From Sphingopyxis sp. (GTDB lineage: Bacteria; Pseudomonadota; Alphaproteobacteria; Sphingomonadales; Sphingomonadaceae), in assembly GCA_016793775.1 (NCBI GenBank), contig JAEULK010000054.1, positions 1-64,000 of the forward strand: a DNA stretch of 64,000 nucleotides, written 5' to 3'. Of this stretch, positions 8,629 through 18,389 are shown piece by piece. Every line of letters begins with the position of its first letter. The stretch's first letter is position 1. The translations under genes and the position numbers were made by a program. The notes below the pieces were generated by a model. It had not been told where the DNA came from. It saw nothing but the letters and a program-made list of their open reading frames with translations, and did no database searches.

Positions 8629-9272
8629 AGACCAGGATTGCGCTTTTGACCGCCGCCGTGTCGGCGATGCTGGCATCGCCCGCCGCCGCGCAGGATGCGG
8701 CGCCGTGCGAACTCCACATCTGGCCCGCCGAACGCATGACGTCGGTCACCACCGGCCTGCTCGGCGGCGGCCTGCTGGACGCCGCGCTGCACAGCGGCAC
8801 CGACGCGAACAACAAGGCATCGCTGGCGAGCGCGCTCGACAGCCCCAGCCAACTCGATGCGCTGAAATCCCTCGACCTGGCAACGCTCATCGCGCTCCAG
8901 CCGGGCACGGTCATCGTCACCCACGACACGCCGCTCGAACGCAAGACGATGAACAAGGTCAAGACGCGCCGCTCGGACTCGACCGCCGCCTGCTATTCGG
9001 AACTGATCGTCGCCGACGTCTTCTACCAGAAAGCGGCGATCTACGGCCGGTCGCTGCGGACGCTGTTCATGATCCGCGACTTCGGCGCCGACCAGAAGAT
9101 CGACTTCGAATATAAGGCCTGGGGCGGCAATGGCCTCAAGCTCTTCCCGCCGAAAGAAGGCGAGGACGCCATCGCCGCGCTCGACGAGCTGGGCAGCGTC
9201 TTCAAGCTGAATTTCGAGGAATATTCGAACAACGCGCGGACCGCGATGAAGCGCCGCAAACCCGGCAAATAA
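8625..9272 (+). CDS. Exported protein of unknown function, tandem paralogue 3
   Basis: A 215-residue member of the triplet and the shortest. It has a signal peptide (LLTAAVSAMLASPAAAQ), then CELHIWP, VIVTHDTPL, CYSELIVADVFY and LRTLFMIRDFG. A basic C-terminus (MKRRKPGK) parallels the lysine tails of the other two. A GC-rich hairpin follows the stop. Function unknown. Confidence 0.75.
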   Translation: MKTRIALLTAAVSAMLASPAAAQDAAPCELHIWPAERMTSVTTGLLGGGLLDAALHSGTDANNKASLASALDSPSQLDALKSLDLATLIALQPGTVIVTHDTPLERKTMNKVKTRRSDSTAACYSELIVADVFYQKAAIYGRSLRTLFMIRDFGADQKIDFEYKAWGGNGLKLFPPKEGEDAIAALDELGSVFKLNFEEYSNNARTAMKRRKPGK

Positions 9273-9281
9273 GCGGGAACC

Positions 9282-9311
9282 CCGCGCGCCCTGCCCTTGC
9301 GGGGCGCGCGG
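9282..9311. terminator. GC-rich hairpin between convergent genes
   Basis: Arms ccgcgcgccc (9282-9291) and gggcgcgcgg (9302-9311) are perfect complements. The hairpin sits between the third exported paralogue and the convergent GST gene. It has no U-run, so the terminator role is inferred from position. Confidence 0.5.
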
Positions 9312-9314
9312 CCG

Positions 9315-9956
9315 TCAGGCGTCGATGCCGATCTTGGGATCGGCGCTGGCGCTTGCCGCGGGCCGCGCGGCGACGCGGGCGCGCCAGTCATGGAAATGCG
9401 TCAGCGCCTCGGGCGCGGCCTGCCCGACCATGGCGCCGAATTCGCTCCAGCAGAACAGCACGATATCGGCGAGGGAGAAGGCCTCTCCGGCCAGATAGGG
9501 CCGTCCCGATACCATCCGGTCGGCGCGCGCCAGCCCTTCCTGCGCATAGGCCTTGTTGCCCGCCGCGGCCTCGGGCACGCACAGCATCCGGTCCTGGAAC
9601 ATCTCCAGGCCTTCGGCGCTGCGAAAGCCGTTCGTCATCGGACACACCAGGCTGTGATCGATATAGCGCAGCGCGCTGCGCGTCGCGGCGCGCGCTTCGA
9701 CGGTGGCGCCGATCAGCGGCGTGTCGGGATGCAGCTCTTCCAGATATTCGCAGATCGCGGTGCTTTCGCCGATCAGGCTGCCATCGTCGAGTTCGAGCAA
9801 GGGCATCGCCCCCCGCGGATTGCGCGCCAGCCATGCGGGCGCCCGGTTGTCGCCGGCGCGAATATCGACGAATTCGCGGGCGATCTCGATGCCTTTCTCG
9901 GCGAGAAAGAACAAAACGACGCGCGGATTGGGTCCGACCGACTGATAGAGTTTCAC
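9315..9956 (-). CDS. Glutathione S-transferase family protein
   Basis: A 213-residue GST. The N-terminal thioredoxin-fold domain starts MKLYQSVGPNPRVV and includes the cis-proline (GAMPLLEL) and the glutathione-contacting LIGESTAI. The C-terminal helical domain contains AGEAFSLADIVLFCW with the conserved GST N-capping motif aspartate. The likely function is glutathione conjugation or thiol transfer on an unknown substrate. It sits just downstream of gatB on the same strand with a 34-nt gap. Confidence 0.86.
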   Translation of the reverse strand: MKLYQSVGPNPRVVLFFLAEKGIEIAREFVDIRAGDNRAPAWLARNPRGAMPLLELDDGSLIGESTAICEYLEELHPDTPLIGATVEARAATRSALRYIDHSLVCPMTNGFRSAEGLEMFQDRMLCVPEAAAGNKAYAQEGLARADRMVSGRPYLAGEAFSLADIVLFCWSEFGAMVGQAAPEALTHFHDWRARVAARPAASASADPKIGIDA

Positions 9957-9990
9957 GCGCGCGTCTCCCTTCGTGCCGTTCGTCGTCGCG

Positions 9991-11457
9991 TCAGCCGAGC
10001 GCCTTCTTCAGCAGCTCGTTGACCACCTGCGGGTTCGCCTTGCCCTGCATCGCCTTCATCGTCTGGCCGACGAAGAAGCCGAACAAAGCCTCCTTGCCGC
10101 CCTTATATTGCTCGACCTTGTCGGCATTCGCGGTCAGGATCTTCGCGATCTCGGCCTCGATCGCGCCGGTGTCGCTCGTCTGCTTCAGGCCGTCGCGCTC
10201 GACGATCACGCCCGCCGCGTCGCCGCTTTCGAGCATCTTTTCGAACACCGCCTTGGCGATCGTTCCCGAAATCGTGCCGTCTGCGACGAGGCCAAGCAGT
10301 TCGCCCGCCTGCGCCGGCGTGACCGGGCAGTCCTCGAAGCTCTTGCCGAGCCGGTTCAATGCACCGAACAGTTCGCTCGATACCCAGTTCGCCGCCGCAG
10401 CCGGCTTCGCGCCGGTTTCCAGCAGCGTATCGAACCACAACGCGCTCTCGACCTCGGCGGTCAGCACGTCGGCGTTGTAGGCCGAAATCCCCGCCGCCAG
10501 ATAGCGCGCGCGCTTGGCGTCCGGCAGTTCGGGCAGGCTGTCGCGGCATTCCGCCAGAAACGCATCGTCGAGTTCGAGCGGCAAAAGGTCGGGATCGGGG
10601 AAGTAGCGATAGTCATGCGCATCTTCCTTCGACCGCATCGTGCGAGTCCGGTTTGTCGCCGGATCGAATAGGCGGGTTTCCTGGACAACCTTTCCGCCGC
10701 TCTCGATCAACTCGATCTGACGAAACGCCTCCGACGTAATTGCCACCATAACGAAACGTACTGAATTGACGTTCTTCGTCTCAGTCCGGGTACCAAGTGG
10801 CTCTCCGGGTTTACGAACAGAGACGTTCACATCGGCTCGCATGGACCCTTCTTCCATGTTGCCATCGCACGAGCCGACATACCGCAGAATCGACCGTAGC
10901 TTCCGAAGATAAGCGCCTGCCTCTTCGGGAGAGCTCATGTCCGGCTTCGAGACGATTTCCATCAACGCAACACCGCTGCGGTTGAGGTCAACGTAGCTCA
11001 TCGTCGGGTGCTGGTCGTGCATTAGCTTGCCGGCATCTTGTTCGACGTGAATTCGTTCAATGCCAATGATCTTGGTATCGCTGGGATCTTTCTCATCCGG
11101 CGATATTTCCAAGCGTCCTTCGCCAACGATAGGATGATATAGCTGGCTGATCTGGTAACCCTGCGGCAAATCAGCGTAAAAATAATTCTTCCGGTCGAAG
11201 CGCGAATATTTGTTGATCTGTGCCTCAATTGCCATGCCAGTACGCACCGCCTGACGAATGCACTCGCGGTTCGGGACCGGAAGCATGCCCGGCATTGCAG
11301 CATCGACGAGGCTTACTTGAGTGTTTGGCTCGGCGCCAAACGCCGTCGCCGCGCCGGAAAACAGCTTAGCGTTGGTGCTGATCTGGGCATGAACCTCAAG
11401 GCCAATTACGACCTCCCATTCGCCAGTCGCACCTTTGAAGCGAGTTGTCGTCGTCAT
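9991..11457 (-). CDS. gatB: Aspartyl/glutamyl-tRNA(Asn/Gln) amidotransferase subunit B
   Basis: A 488-residue GatB, the kinase/tRNA-binding subunit of GatCAB that converts Glu-tRNA(Gln) or Asp-tRNA(Asn) to the amidated form. The cradle domain opens with [12 protein letters not shown] and includes [13 protein letters not shown] and the [14 protein letters not shown] metal/ATP region. The YqeY-like tail domain occupies the last 150 residues. The ATG is separated from the gatA stop by 1 nt. The 5' two-thirds (about 10600-11457) is visibly AT-richer than the 3' part and both neighbours, which suggests an allele-replacement recombination event. Confidence 0.96.
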   Translation of the reverse strand: MTTTTRFKGATGEWEVVIGLEVHAQISTNAKLFSGAATAFGAEPNTQVSLVDAAMPGMLPVPNRECIRQAVRTGMAIEAQINKYSRFDRKNYFYADLPQGYQISQLYHPIVGEGRLEISPDEKDPSDTKIIGIERIHVEQDAGKLMHDQHPTMSYVDLNRSGVALMEIVSKPDMSSPEEAGAYLRKLRSILRYVGSCDGNMEEGSMRADVNVSVRKPGEPLGTRTETKNVNSVRFVMVAITSEAFRQIELIESGGKVVQETRLFDPATNRTRTMRSKEDAHDYRYFPDPDLLPLELDDAFLAECRDSLPELPDAKRARYLAAGISAYNADVLTAEVESALWFDTLLETGAKPAAAANWVSSELFGALNRLGKSFEDCPVTPAQAGELLGLVADGTISGTIAKAVFEKMLESGDAAGVIVERDGLKQTSDTGAIEAEIAKILTANADKVEQYKGGKEALFGFFVGQTMKAMQGKANPQVVNELLKKALG

Positions 11458-11458
11458 C

Positions 11459-12940
11459 TTACCACCACTTCTCGGCGCGAGCCGTAAAGCCCGCGCGTTC
11501 CTCGATCGCCAGCCCGGCGTTGAGCACGCCCTGCTCGTCGAATGCCTTGCCGATGATCTGCAGCCCTAGCGGCAGCCCTTCGCGGTTCAGCGCCGCGGGA
11601 ACCGACATCGCGGGCAGTCCCGCAAGGCTCGCGGGCACCGCGAACACGTCGTTCAGATACATCGCCAGCGGATCGGCCATCTTTTCGCCCAGCCCGAACG
11701 CCGCCGATGGCGCGGTCGGTGTGAGGATCACGTCGCACGCCCCGAACGCCGCCTCGAAATCGCGCGCGATCAGCGTCCGCACCTTCTGCGCCTGCGTGTA
11801 GTAGGCGTCGTAGAAGCCCGCCGACAGCACATAGGTGCCGATCATGATACGCCGCTTGACCTCGGGCCCGAAGCCATCGGCGCGCGTCGCGGCGTACATA
11901 TCCTGCAACCCCGCTCCATCGGGCAGGTCGCGCAAACCATAACGCACGCCGTCATAACGCGCGAGGTTCGACGACGCCTCGGCGGGCGCGATGATATAAT
12001 AGGCCGGCAGCGCATATTTGGTGTGCGGCAGGCTGATCTCGACGACCTCGGCCCCCGCGTCCTTCAGCATCGCAATGCCCACGTCCCACATCGCGTCGAT
12101 GTCGAGATCGATGCCCTCCAGCCGATATTCCTTGGGAATACCGACCTTCTTGCCCTTGAGGTCGCTCGACAATGCCGCTTCCCAGTTTGGCACGGCCATG
12201 TTCAGGCTCGTCGCGTCCTTCGGATCGAAGCCCGCCATAGTCTCGAGCATGATCGCGCAATCCTTGACGTCGCGCGCCATCGGCCCCGCCTGGTCGAGCG
12301 AGCTGGCAAAGGCGACAATGCCCCAGCGCGAGCAGCGGCCATAGGTCGGCTTGATCCCCGAAATGCCCGTGAACGCCGCAGGCTGGCGGATCGAGCCGCC
12401 CGTGTCGGTCCCGGTCGCCGCGGGACACAGCCGCGCCGCGATCGCCGACGAGCTGCCGCCCGACGACCCGCCCGGCGCCAGCGCGGCATTGCCGCCGTCC
12501 TTGCGCTTCCACGGGCTGATGACATTGCCGAAATAGCTGGTCTCGTTCGACGAGCCCATCGCGAACTGGTCGAGGTTCAGCTTGCCCAGCATGCCGCAAC
12601 CCGCGTCCCACAGCTTCGCCGACACCGTCGATTCATAACGCGGCACAAAGCCTTCGAGCATGTGGCTCGCCGCAGTCGTCTGGACGCCATCGGTGCAGAA
12701 CAGGTCCTTCATCCCGATCGGCACGCCCGAAAGCGGCTTCAGCGTCCCCGCCGCACGATCGGCATCGGCCGCCTTGGCCGCGGCAAGCGCATGCTCGGGG
12801 GTCTCGACGATAAACGCATTGAGCGCCTTGGCCGCAGCGACATTGGCGCTGAACGCCTCCGCCACCTCGACCGCGCTGAAATCGCCCGCGCGGTGCCCGT
12901 CGCGAATTTCCGCGACTTTAAGGTTCGTAAGCTCGGTCAT
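11459..12940 (-). CDS. gatA: Aspartyl/glutamyl-tRNA(Asn/Gln) amidotransferase subunit A
   Basis: A 493-residue amidase-signature subunit that releases ammonia from glutamine for GatB. The Ser-cis-Ser-Lys triad is visible as K78 (GMKDLF), S159 (PGGSSGGSS) and S183 ([11 protein letters not shown]). Its start overlaps the gatC stop by 1 nt (TAATG) and it ends 1 nt before gatB, so gatC-gatA-gatB form one coupled operon on the minus strand. The base composition matches the genome, in contrast to the adjoining 5' part of gatB. Confidence 0.97.
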   Translation of the reverse strand: MTELTNLKVAEIRDGHRAGDFSAVEVAEAFSANVAAAKALNAFIVETPEHALAAAKAADADRAAGTLKPLSGVPIGMKDLFCTDGVQTTAASHMLEGFVPRYESTVSAKLWDAGCGMLGKLNLDQFAMGSSNETSYFGNVISPWKRKDGGNAALAPGGSSGGSSSAIAARLCPAATGTDTGGSIRQPAAFTGISGIKPTYGRCSRWGIVAFASSLDQAGPMARDVKDCAIMLETMAGFDPKDATSLNMAVPNWEAALSSDLKGKKVGIPKEYRLEGIDLDIDAMWDVGIAMLKDAGAEVVEISLPHTKYALPAYYIIAPAEASSNLARYDGVRYGLRDLPDGAGLQDMYAATRADGFGPEVKRRIMIGTYVLSAGFYDAYYTQAQKVRTLIARDFEAAFGACDVILTPTAPSAAFGLGEKMADPLAMYLNDVFAVPASLAGLPAMSVPAALNREGLPLGLQIIGKAFDEQGVLNAGLAIEERAGFTARAEKWW

Positions 12941-13242
12941 TATTCGATCACCTTGGGCACGCCGAAAAAGCCGTGCATCGCCGCCGGCGCATTCGCCAGC
13001 ACATCGTCGCGGCGGTTGCCGCCGGTCAGCGGGTCGGCGTCGATCACATCGTCGCGCAGCCGCAACTGGTTGGGGATCACCGCGGTCATCGGCTCGACCC
13101 CGGTCACATCGACCTCGCCGAGTTGCTCGACCCAGCCCAAAATGCCGTTCAATTCGCCTTCCATCGCGGCGGCTTCCGCATCGCTGATCGCGATGCGCGC
13201 CAGCGACGCGATTTTCCTTACCGTTGCCTGATCGATTGCCAT
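12940..13242 (-). CDS. gatC: Aspartyl/glutamyl-tRNA(Asn/Gln) amidotransferase subunit C
   Basis: A 100-residue GatC, the small subunit that wraps around GatA and GatB. It has the typical opening [16 protein letters not shown] and ends in [10 protein letters not shown], the usual 'F-x-VP-k-V-i' tail. The ATG at 13242 gives standard family length; upstream in-frame sequence to 13335 is not family-like. It is the first gene of the operon. Confidence 0.94.
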   Translation of the reverse strand: MAIDQATVRKIASLARIAISDAEAAAMEGELNGILGWVEQLGEVDVTGVEPMTAVIPNQLRLRDDVIDADPLTGGNRRDDVLANAPAAMHGFFGVPKVIE

Positions 13243-13315
13243 TCTTCTTGCCTTTGCGGGAGAAGCTGGGCCGCTAGCATCCTCCCCCGCTTGCTTCAAG
13301 GCAGGCGCGCGATAA

Positions 13316-15106
13316 TCACTCGAAATCCTCGCCAACCGGCTTCCCGTCGATAAAGACCTGCCGGCGCTGGACCGGCCGCACCTCGATCACTGCTTTCTGG
13401 ACTGCATCGACGACCGGCTCCCCGGCGGGCGCGCTGCGCGCAAAGCCCTGATAATTCTCCTCCCAATCGCCGGTCTTCGGATCGCGCGCGAACAGGATCA
13501 CATTGTTGCCGCGCGCGACCACCGCCATCTGGTCGGCCCCCAGAATATAGACCGCGCAGGGCGAGGTCCGGCACTGGCCGCGGTCCTCGATCACCGTATA
13601 GGCCTTGTCATCGAGAACCCGCCCCGCAGGAAGCACGCGCAGCTTTTCACGCAGCGGCTTCGCGCCATAGCTCACGTCTGCCGCGTCGACCACCTCGCCC
13701 GGCGCGTTCAAATCCCAACGATTCTTTGCCGACAGCGCCCATTTCGCCATTTCGGCGCGCGCTTTGTCGGGCGATTTGGCGAGGTCGGCGAGCGCCTTGC
13801 GCCCCGCGGGTCCGAAATCGAACGCCATCGCCGCCCAGTCGAATACCTGGCCCTTGGGCGTACCCTGCTTCAACCGCGCGAGTTGGTCGCGCGTCGAGAT
13901 CGCGCCGAAATCCACCACCGGCAGCGCGAGCAGCAACGCCAGCAGCATCAGCCCGATCGCCAGCCTTTGCTGGAGCGGCCGCAGCCGGTCGTCGAAATCG
14001 AGCCGCCCGCGTACCACCGCCCACAGCCCCGCCGCGCCATAAGCCAGCGCGACCATCGCCGCCACCGCGCCCCACAGCCGCTCGGGCGTCCAGCCGTACT
14101 GGATCACGCGCAAATGCATCGAATAAAAGGCGATGATGGCGAGCGGCAATACCGCCGCGACCAGTACCGCAGCCGCGCTGTGAAGCAGGCGGTTGCCCGA
14201 TCGTTCCTCGCGCCCGTTGCCGATCACCGCATTGGCGAGCAGCACCGCAAAGGCCGCCGCCGCCATCATCAGCGCCGCGGTCGAAAAGCCCGAATCCCAC
14301 AGCGGCCTCAGCCCCGTCCCGACCAGCGACAGCAGGAACAGCACGACCGCGACTGCCAGCACCGGCGCCAGCACCGCCAGTACGATCGTCACCAGTTTCT
14401 GCAGGGTCGCGACCAGCTTGTCGCGCTCGCGCAGCAGCCCGACCGCGCCGCCGAACGCCGCGCCGGCCAGCATCCAGGGGAACCATCCCGCCTCGAACAT
14501 CCGCATGATCAGCCGGATCCCGATCAGCTCGAACATCGCCCCGATCAGCAGCACGAGCAGGAAGCTCAATCCGGTGAAGGCCAGCCCCGCGGCGCCGATC
14601 ACCGCGTCGGTCCAGGCGTGGCTGTGCAGCCGCTCATACGGCATCTGCCACAATTTCCAGAAGCGCCAGTCGGGCGCGACGTCGCGCCGCGTCTGGAACA
14701 AGGGCGTCGCGATCAGTACCGCGAGCAGCCCCGACCAGAAGGGCCATTCGAAGATCGACGCATTGAAATTATAGCCCGCCGACGTCCACACGATCAGCGC
14801 GATCACTGCACCCCACGCCATCGCGAACCCCAGCGCCCAGGTCCAGCGCCTGAGCTCGACCCCCAGCACGAATACCAGGGTCGATACGGTAAGGAACGCC
14901 GCAAAGGCATTGCGCCCCGGGTCGAGGTTCGGCGCGTAACGCCAGTCGAGCGTCAGGTGAAAGGCGAGCCCCGCAAAGGCGCAGATCGCCGCCATGATCC
15001 ACGGCCGCAGCGGCCAGGGCGCGTCGCTCGCGTCGAGGCGGTGCGACGATGGGGGCGACAAGGGGGGCGACTCGGGCGCGGGCGCGCTTGCCTGGGTGTC
15101 GGTCAT
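13316..15106 (-). CDS. DUF4153 domain-containing multi-pass membrane protein
   Basis: A 596-residue inner-membrane protein. A proline/serine-rich cytoplasmic leader (1-35) is followed by about ten hydrophobic segments up to residue 400 (for example [19 protein letters not shown] and [19 protein letters not shown]), then a soluble C-terminal domain with paired cysteines (CRTSPC). The architecture fits DUF4153 proteins of sphingomonads. The start at 15106 is preferred over an in-frame ATG at 15187, which would overlap the divergent gene's start. Function unknown. Confidence 0.8.
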   Translation of the reverse strand: MTDTQASAPAPESPPLSPPSSHRLDASDAPWPLRPWIMAAICAFAGLAFHLTLDWRYAPNLDPGRNAFAAFLTVSTLVFVLGVELRRWTWALGFAMAWGAVIALIVWTSAGYNFNASIFEWPFWSGLLAVLIATPLFQTRRDVAPDWRFWKLWQMPYERLHSHAWTDAVIGAAGLAFTGLSFLLVLLIGAMFELIGIRLIMRMFEAGWFPWMLAGAAFGGAVGLLRERDKLVATLQKLVTIVLAVLAPVLAVAVVLFLLSLVGTGLRPLWDSGFSTAALMMAAAAFAVLLANAVIGNGREERSGNRLLHSAAAVLVAAVLPLAIIAFYSMHLRVIQYGWTPERLWGAVAAMVALAYGAAGLWAVVRGRLDFDDRLRPLQQRLAIGLMLLALLLALPVVDFGAISTRDQLARLKQGTPKGQVFDWAAMAFDFGPAGRKALADLAKSPDKARAEMAKWALSAKNRWDLNAPGEVVDAADVSYGAKPLREKLRVLPAGRVLDDKAYTVIEDRGQCRTSPCAVYILGADQMAVVARGNNVILFARDPKTGDWEENYQGFARSAPAGEPVVDAVQKAVIEVRPVQRRQVFIDGKPVGEDFE

Positions 15107-15186
15107 GCCCCACTTCTGGGCTTGTTTAAGCCGCGCGCGCAAGCCAGATAGCGCAGCGCCCTCTCCCCGCCCCCACTGGAGCCCCA

Positions 15187-16506
15187 ATGGCCCGCAAATT
15201 CCTTTACCTCATCGCCGTCGTCATCTTCATCATCTTCGGCATCGGCATCGCCTATCAGGTCGCGCCGGCCTGGTTCGCACGCACCGCGCTGGTGCCCAGT
15301 TCGGACTTCGTCGAACAGACGGCGGCGGCGCCCAATGCCTATGACGACCCGAAAATGTGGTTCTCGCGCCCCGGGCTCGCCAACGACCCGTCGAACTGGC
15401 GCCCGCCCGAGCAAGGCGGCGAAAGCCGCGCGCCCGACAGCGCCAAGGCGGCGACCGACAAGCTGATCCCGCCCGCCAACGCTGCGACGAAGGGCGCCGA
15501 ACCGGCCGAAGAAGAAGCCGCGCCCAAAGGCGACGCCGCGATCTTCTTCGTCCACCCGACCAGCTATTACAGCCGCTCGAGCTGGAACGCTCCGCTCGAC
15601 GACCGCGACGCCAATTACCGCGCCACCCTGTTCATGCAGGGTATGGCGAGCGCGTTCGGTGACGCGGGCGAAGTCTGGGCGCCGCGTTACCGCCAGGCCA
15701 CGCTCGGCGCCTTCCTCGCCGACGATCGTGTCACCGCGGGCAAGGCGATCGACGCGGCATACCGCGACGTCGAACAGGCCTTCGACGCCTTTCTGGAGGG
15801 TATCCCCAAGAACAAGCCGATCATCCTCGCGGGCCACAGCCAGGGCGCGCTCCACCTCACCACCCTGCTCAAGAACCGCATCGCGGGCACCCCGCTCGCG
15901 AAACGTATCGTCGCGGCTTACGTCATCGGCTGGCCGATCAGCCGCGACACCGACCTCGCCGGCCTCGGCCTGCCCGCGTGCGAGACCCCCGAGCAGAAGG
16001 GCTGCATATTGAGCTGGGCGAGCTTCGCCGAGCCGGCCGACCCGTCGATGGTGCTCGATGCCTATGACGGCACCGTGGGATTCGACGGCCGCCCGCGCCG
16101 CGACACCCGCATGCTGTGCACCAATCCGATCACCGGCATCCCCGACACCGCAGCCAGGCGCAGCGACAATATCGGCACGCTGAAGCCGCTCGACGGGTTC
16201 AAGGGCGGATCGCTGGTCGCGGGCAAGATCGGCGCCAAATGCGACGACACGCGCGGCCTGCTGATGCTCGGCAGCGCCGACATCGCCAAGGACTATGCCC
16301 CGAGCTATGTCCTGCCGGGCAACAATTACCATGTCTTCGACATCACCCTGTTCTGGGCGAATGTTCGCGCCGACGTGCTGCGGCGATTGGCGACCTATGA
16401 AGGCAAACCCTCGCCGGTGCCGCCGGCGGCGGAGCCGCTGCCGGTGCCTGCTGCTGCGACGCCGTCTCCCACGGCGCCTGCGCCAACCGAAAGGGCCAAG
16501 TCCTAA
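15187..16506 (+). CDS. DUF3089 family alpha/beta-hydrolase
   Basis: A 439-residue predicted lipase-like hydrolase anchored by an N-terminal membrane helix (FLYLIAVVIFIIFGIGIAY). The nucleophile elbow is GHSQG (S218). A FVHPTSYY block at about 121-128 is typical of DUF3089. The C-terminus is a proline/alanine-rich tail. It is divergent from the DUF4153 gene with an 80-nt gap. The stop is followed at once by a large palindrome. The substrate is unknown. Confidence 0.83.
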   Translation: MARKFLYLIAVVIFIIFGIGIAYQVAPAWFARTALVPSSDFVEQTAAAPNAYDDPKMWFSRPGLANDPSNWRPPEQGGESRAPDSAKAATDKLIPPANAATKGAEPAEEEAAPKGDAAIFFVHPTSYYSRSSWNAPLDDRDANYRATLFMQGMASAFGDAGEVWAPRYRQATLGAFLADDRVTAGKAIDAAYRDVEQAFDAFLEGIPKNKPIILAGHSQGALHLTTLLKNRIAGTPLAKRIVAAYVIGWPISRDTDLAGLGLPACETPEQKGCILSWASFAEPADPSMVLDAYDGTVGFDGRPRRDTRMLCTNPITGIPDTAARRSDNIGTLKPLDGFKGGSLVAGKIGAKCDDTRGLLMLGSADIAKDYAPSYVLPGNNYHVFDITLFWANVRADVLRRLATYEGKPSPVPPAAEPLPVPAAATPSPTAPAPTERAKS

Positions 16507-16508
16507 CT

Positions 16509-16588
16509 CCGTTCGTGTCGAGCGAAGTCGAGACACGCTTGGGACGCGCAACGCCTCAGCGTGTCTCGACTTCGCTCGACACGAACGG
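16509..16588. repeat. Dispersed palindromic repeat, family A copy 2
   Basis: A perfect 31-nt inverted repeat (16509-16539 and 16558-16588) around an 18-nt spacer. The first 28 nt of the arm are identical to the copy at 4707, while the spacer differs. It starts 3 nt after the DUF3089 stop and ends 17 nt before ruvX, so it occupies the whole gap. Confidence 0.92.
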
Positions 16589-16604
16589 CTAGAGAGGCCG
16601 AGCC

Positions 16605-17066
16605 ATGATCACCACCGCCGTCCCCGATTTCGCCACCGCCCTCGCCGATGGCGGCCGCCTGATGGGCCTCGACGTCGGCACCAAGACCATCGGCGTCGCC
16701 TTCTGCGACATGAATTGGAGCCTCGCGACCCCCGGCAAGACGATCATCCGCAAGAAATTCTCGGTCGATCTCGAAACGCTCAAAGCCCTCATCGCGCAGC
16801 ACAATATCATCGGCCTCGTCGTCGGCCTACCGCTCAACATGGACGGCAGCGACAGTCCGCGGACGCAGAGCACCCGGGCCTTCGCGCGCAACCTCGCCCC
16901 GCTCGGCCTGCCGCTGTTGCTGTGGGACGAACGCTGGTCGACCGCCGCGGTCGAGCGCGCGATGATCGCCGCCGACGTCAGCCGCGCCAAACGCGCCGAA
17001 CGCGTCGACAGCGCGGCGGCGGCGTTCATCCTGCAAGGCGCGATCGACGCGCTGACCCGCGCTTGA
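16605..17066 (+). CDS. ruvX: Putative pre-16S rRNA nuclease / Holliday junction resolvase YqgF
   Basis: A 153-residue RNase H-fold nuclease of the YqgF/RuvX family, implicated in 16S rRNA 5' maturation. Conserved acidic positions are in [15 protein letters not shown], in LLWDERWST and in [22 protein letters not shown] is the family block. The stop overlaps the TTG start of the next gene. The first 19 residues form a short N-terminal extension before the fold. Confidence 0.9.
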   Translation: MITTAVPDFATALADGGRLMGLDVGTKTIGVAFCDMNWSLATPGKTIIRKKFSVDLETLKALIAQHNIIGLVVGLPLNMDGSDSPRTQSTRAFARNLAPLGLPLLLWDERWSTAAVERAMIAADVSRAKRAERVDSAAAAFILQGAIDALTRA

Positions 17067-17380
17067 ACCCCTATGTCGCCATCTGGCTCGGCGCCGCCAA
17101 CGGCATCGCCTTTGCGCTGATGATGCTCGACAAGCGCCGCGCCGAAGCGGGCGTGCGGCGCATTCCCGAATCGACCCTGCTTCTCTGGGCGTTCCTCGGC
17201 GGTGCCTTCGGAACGGTCGCCGCCGCGCGCCTCGTTCGTCACAAGACGCGAAAACAGCCTTTCATGACGTGGATGCTGATCTGGCTCTGGCTCGACATCG
17301 TCTTGCTGCTGTTTTGGGCGCTCGGATTATTGCAGGCCTGGCTCGCCACGGCGCTTGCCTATTGGCACGCCGCCTCCTAA
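17063..17380 (+). CDS. DUF1294 small membrane protein
   Basis: A 105-residue membrane protein. Family motifs are the [17 protein letters not shown] block, [22 protein letters not shown] and three hydrophobic helices. A TTG start overlapping the ruvX stop (TTGA) is chosen because it restores the first helix ([17 protein letters not shown]); the first ATG would delete it. It runs into the pyrB promoter region with a 13-nt gap, so ruvX, this gene, pyrB and the dihydroorotase-like gene may be co-transcribed. Function unknown. Confidence 0.8.
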   Translation: MNPYVAIWLGAANGIAFALMMLDKRRAEAGVRRIPESTLLLWAFLGGAFGTVAAARLVRHKTRKQPFMTWMLIWLWLDIVLLLFWALGLLQAWLATALAYWHAAS

Positions 17381-17393
17381 ACGCTCGGCTTTA

Positions 17394-18389
17394 ATGACAA
17401 GCGCAACCCTCCGACCCGCCAGCGATTATCCGCCCGGTGGCGATGCCTTTCGCCATCGCCACCTGATCGGCATCGCGCAGCTGACCCCGTGGGAGATCAG
17501 CTATGTCCTCGACGCCGCCGAGGAGTGGGTCGACCTCAACCGCAGCGGCGCCTCGAAGCATGACGACCGGCTCGCCGGGCTGACGATCATCAATGCTTTT
17601 TTCGAGAATTCGACGCGCACCCTGTTGTCGTTCGAGATAGCCGGCAAGCGCCTCGGCGCCGACGTCGTCAACATGCACGCCGCGCAGTCGAGCGTGAAAA
17701 AGGGCGAGACGCTGATCGACACCGCGATGACGCTGAATGCGATGCGCGCCGACGCGATGGTGATCCGCCATGCCAGCTCGGGCGCGGTCCAGCTCATCGC
17801 CGACAAGGTAGATTGCCCCGTCCTTAACGCGGGCGACGGTCGCCACGAACATCCGACGCAGGCGCTTCTCGACGCACTGACCATCCGCCGCCGCAAGGGC
17901 CGCGTCGAGGGTCTCACCATCGCCATCTGCGGCGACGTGTTGCACAGCCGCGTCGCGCGCTCGAACATCCTCGCGCTGACCCTGCTCGGCAACGAGGTGC
18001 GCGTCGTTGCCCCGGCGACCCTGACCCCGCCCGCGATCGACCGGATGCATGTCGCCACCTTCACCGACATGGACGAAGGGCTGAAGGACGCCGACGTCGT
18101 GATGATGTTGCGCCTCCAGAACGAGCGCATGGACGGCGCCTATCTCCCTTCGGCCCGCGAATATCACGCGCTCTACGGCCTCACCCCCAAGCGGCTTGAG
18201 AAAGCGAAGCCCGATGCAATCGTCATGCATCCCGGCCCGATGAACCGCGGGGTCGAGATCGACAGCAATGTCGCCGACGACCCCGTGCGCTCGACGATCA
18301 CCGAACAGGTCGAAATGGGGGTCGCGGTGCGGATGGCGTGCCTCGACATCCTCACCCGCCGCAAGCGAAAGGTCGCAGGATGGGCGTGA
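17394..18389 (+). CDS. pyrB: Aspartate carbamoyltransferase catalytic subunit
   Basis: A 331-residue ATCase catalytic chain that makes carbamoyl aspartate in UMP synthesis. The carbamoyl-phosphate loop [13 protein letters not shown] has S73-T74-R75-T76, and the [10 protein letters not shown] and [13 protein letters not shown] blocks are present. The ATG at 17394 gives typical length with a short N-terminal extension as in class A ATCases. It overlaps the following dihydroorotase-like gene by 10 nt, the arrangement of pyrB-pyrC' pairs. No pyrI is seen. Confidence 0.95.
   Translation: MTSATLRPASDYPPGGDAFRHRHLIGIAQLTPWEISYVLDAAEEWVDLNRSGASKHDDRLAGLTIINAFFENSTRTLLSFEIAGKRLGADVVNMHAAQSSVKKGETLIDTAMTLNAMRADAMVIRHASSGAVQLIADKVDCPVLNAGDGRHEHPTQALLDALTIRRRKGRVEGLTIAICGDVLHSRVARSNILALTLLGNEVRVVAPATLTPPAIDRMHVATFTDMDEGLKDADVVMMLRLQNERMDGAYLPSAREYHALYGLTPKRLEKAKPDAIVMHPGPMNRGVEIDSNVADDPVRSTITEQVEMGVAVRMACLDILTRRKRKVAGWA

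Noticed and set aside
13883-15151. 422-residue plus-strand open frame across the DUF4153 gene
   Set aside because: Arginine/proline-rich antisense shadow; the minus strand encodes a coherent multi-pass membrane protein.
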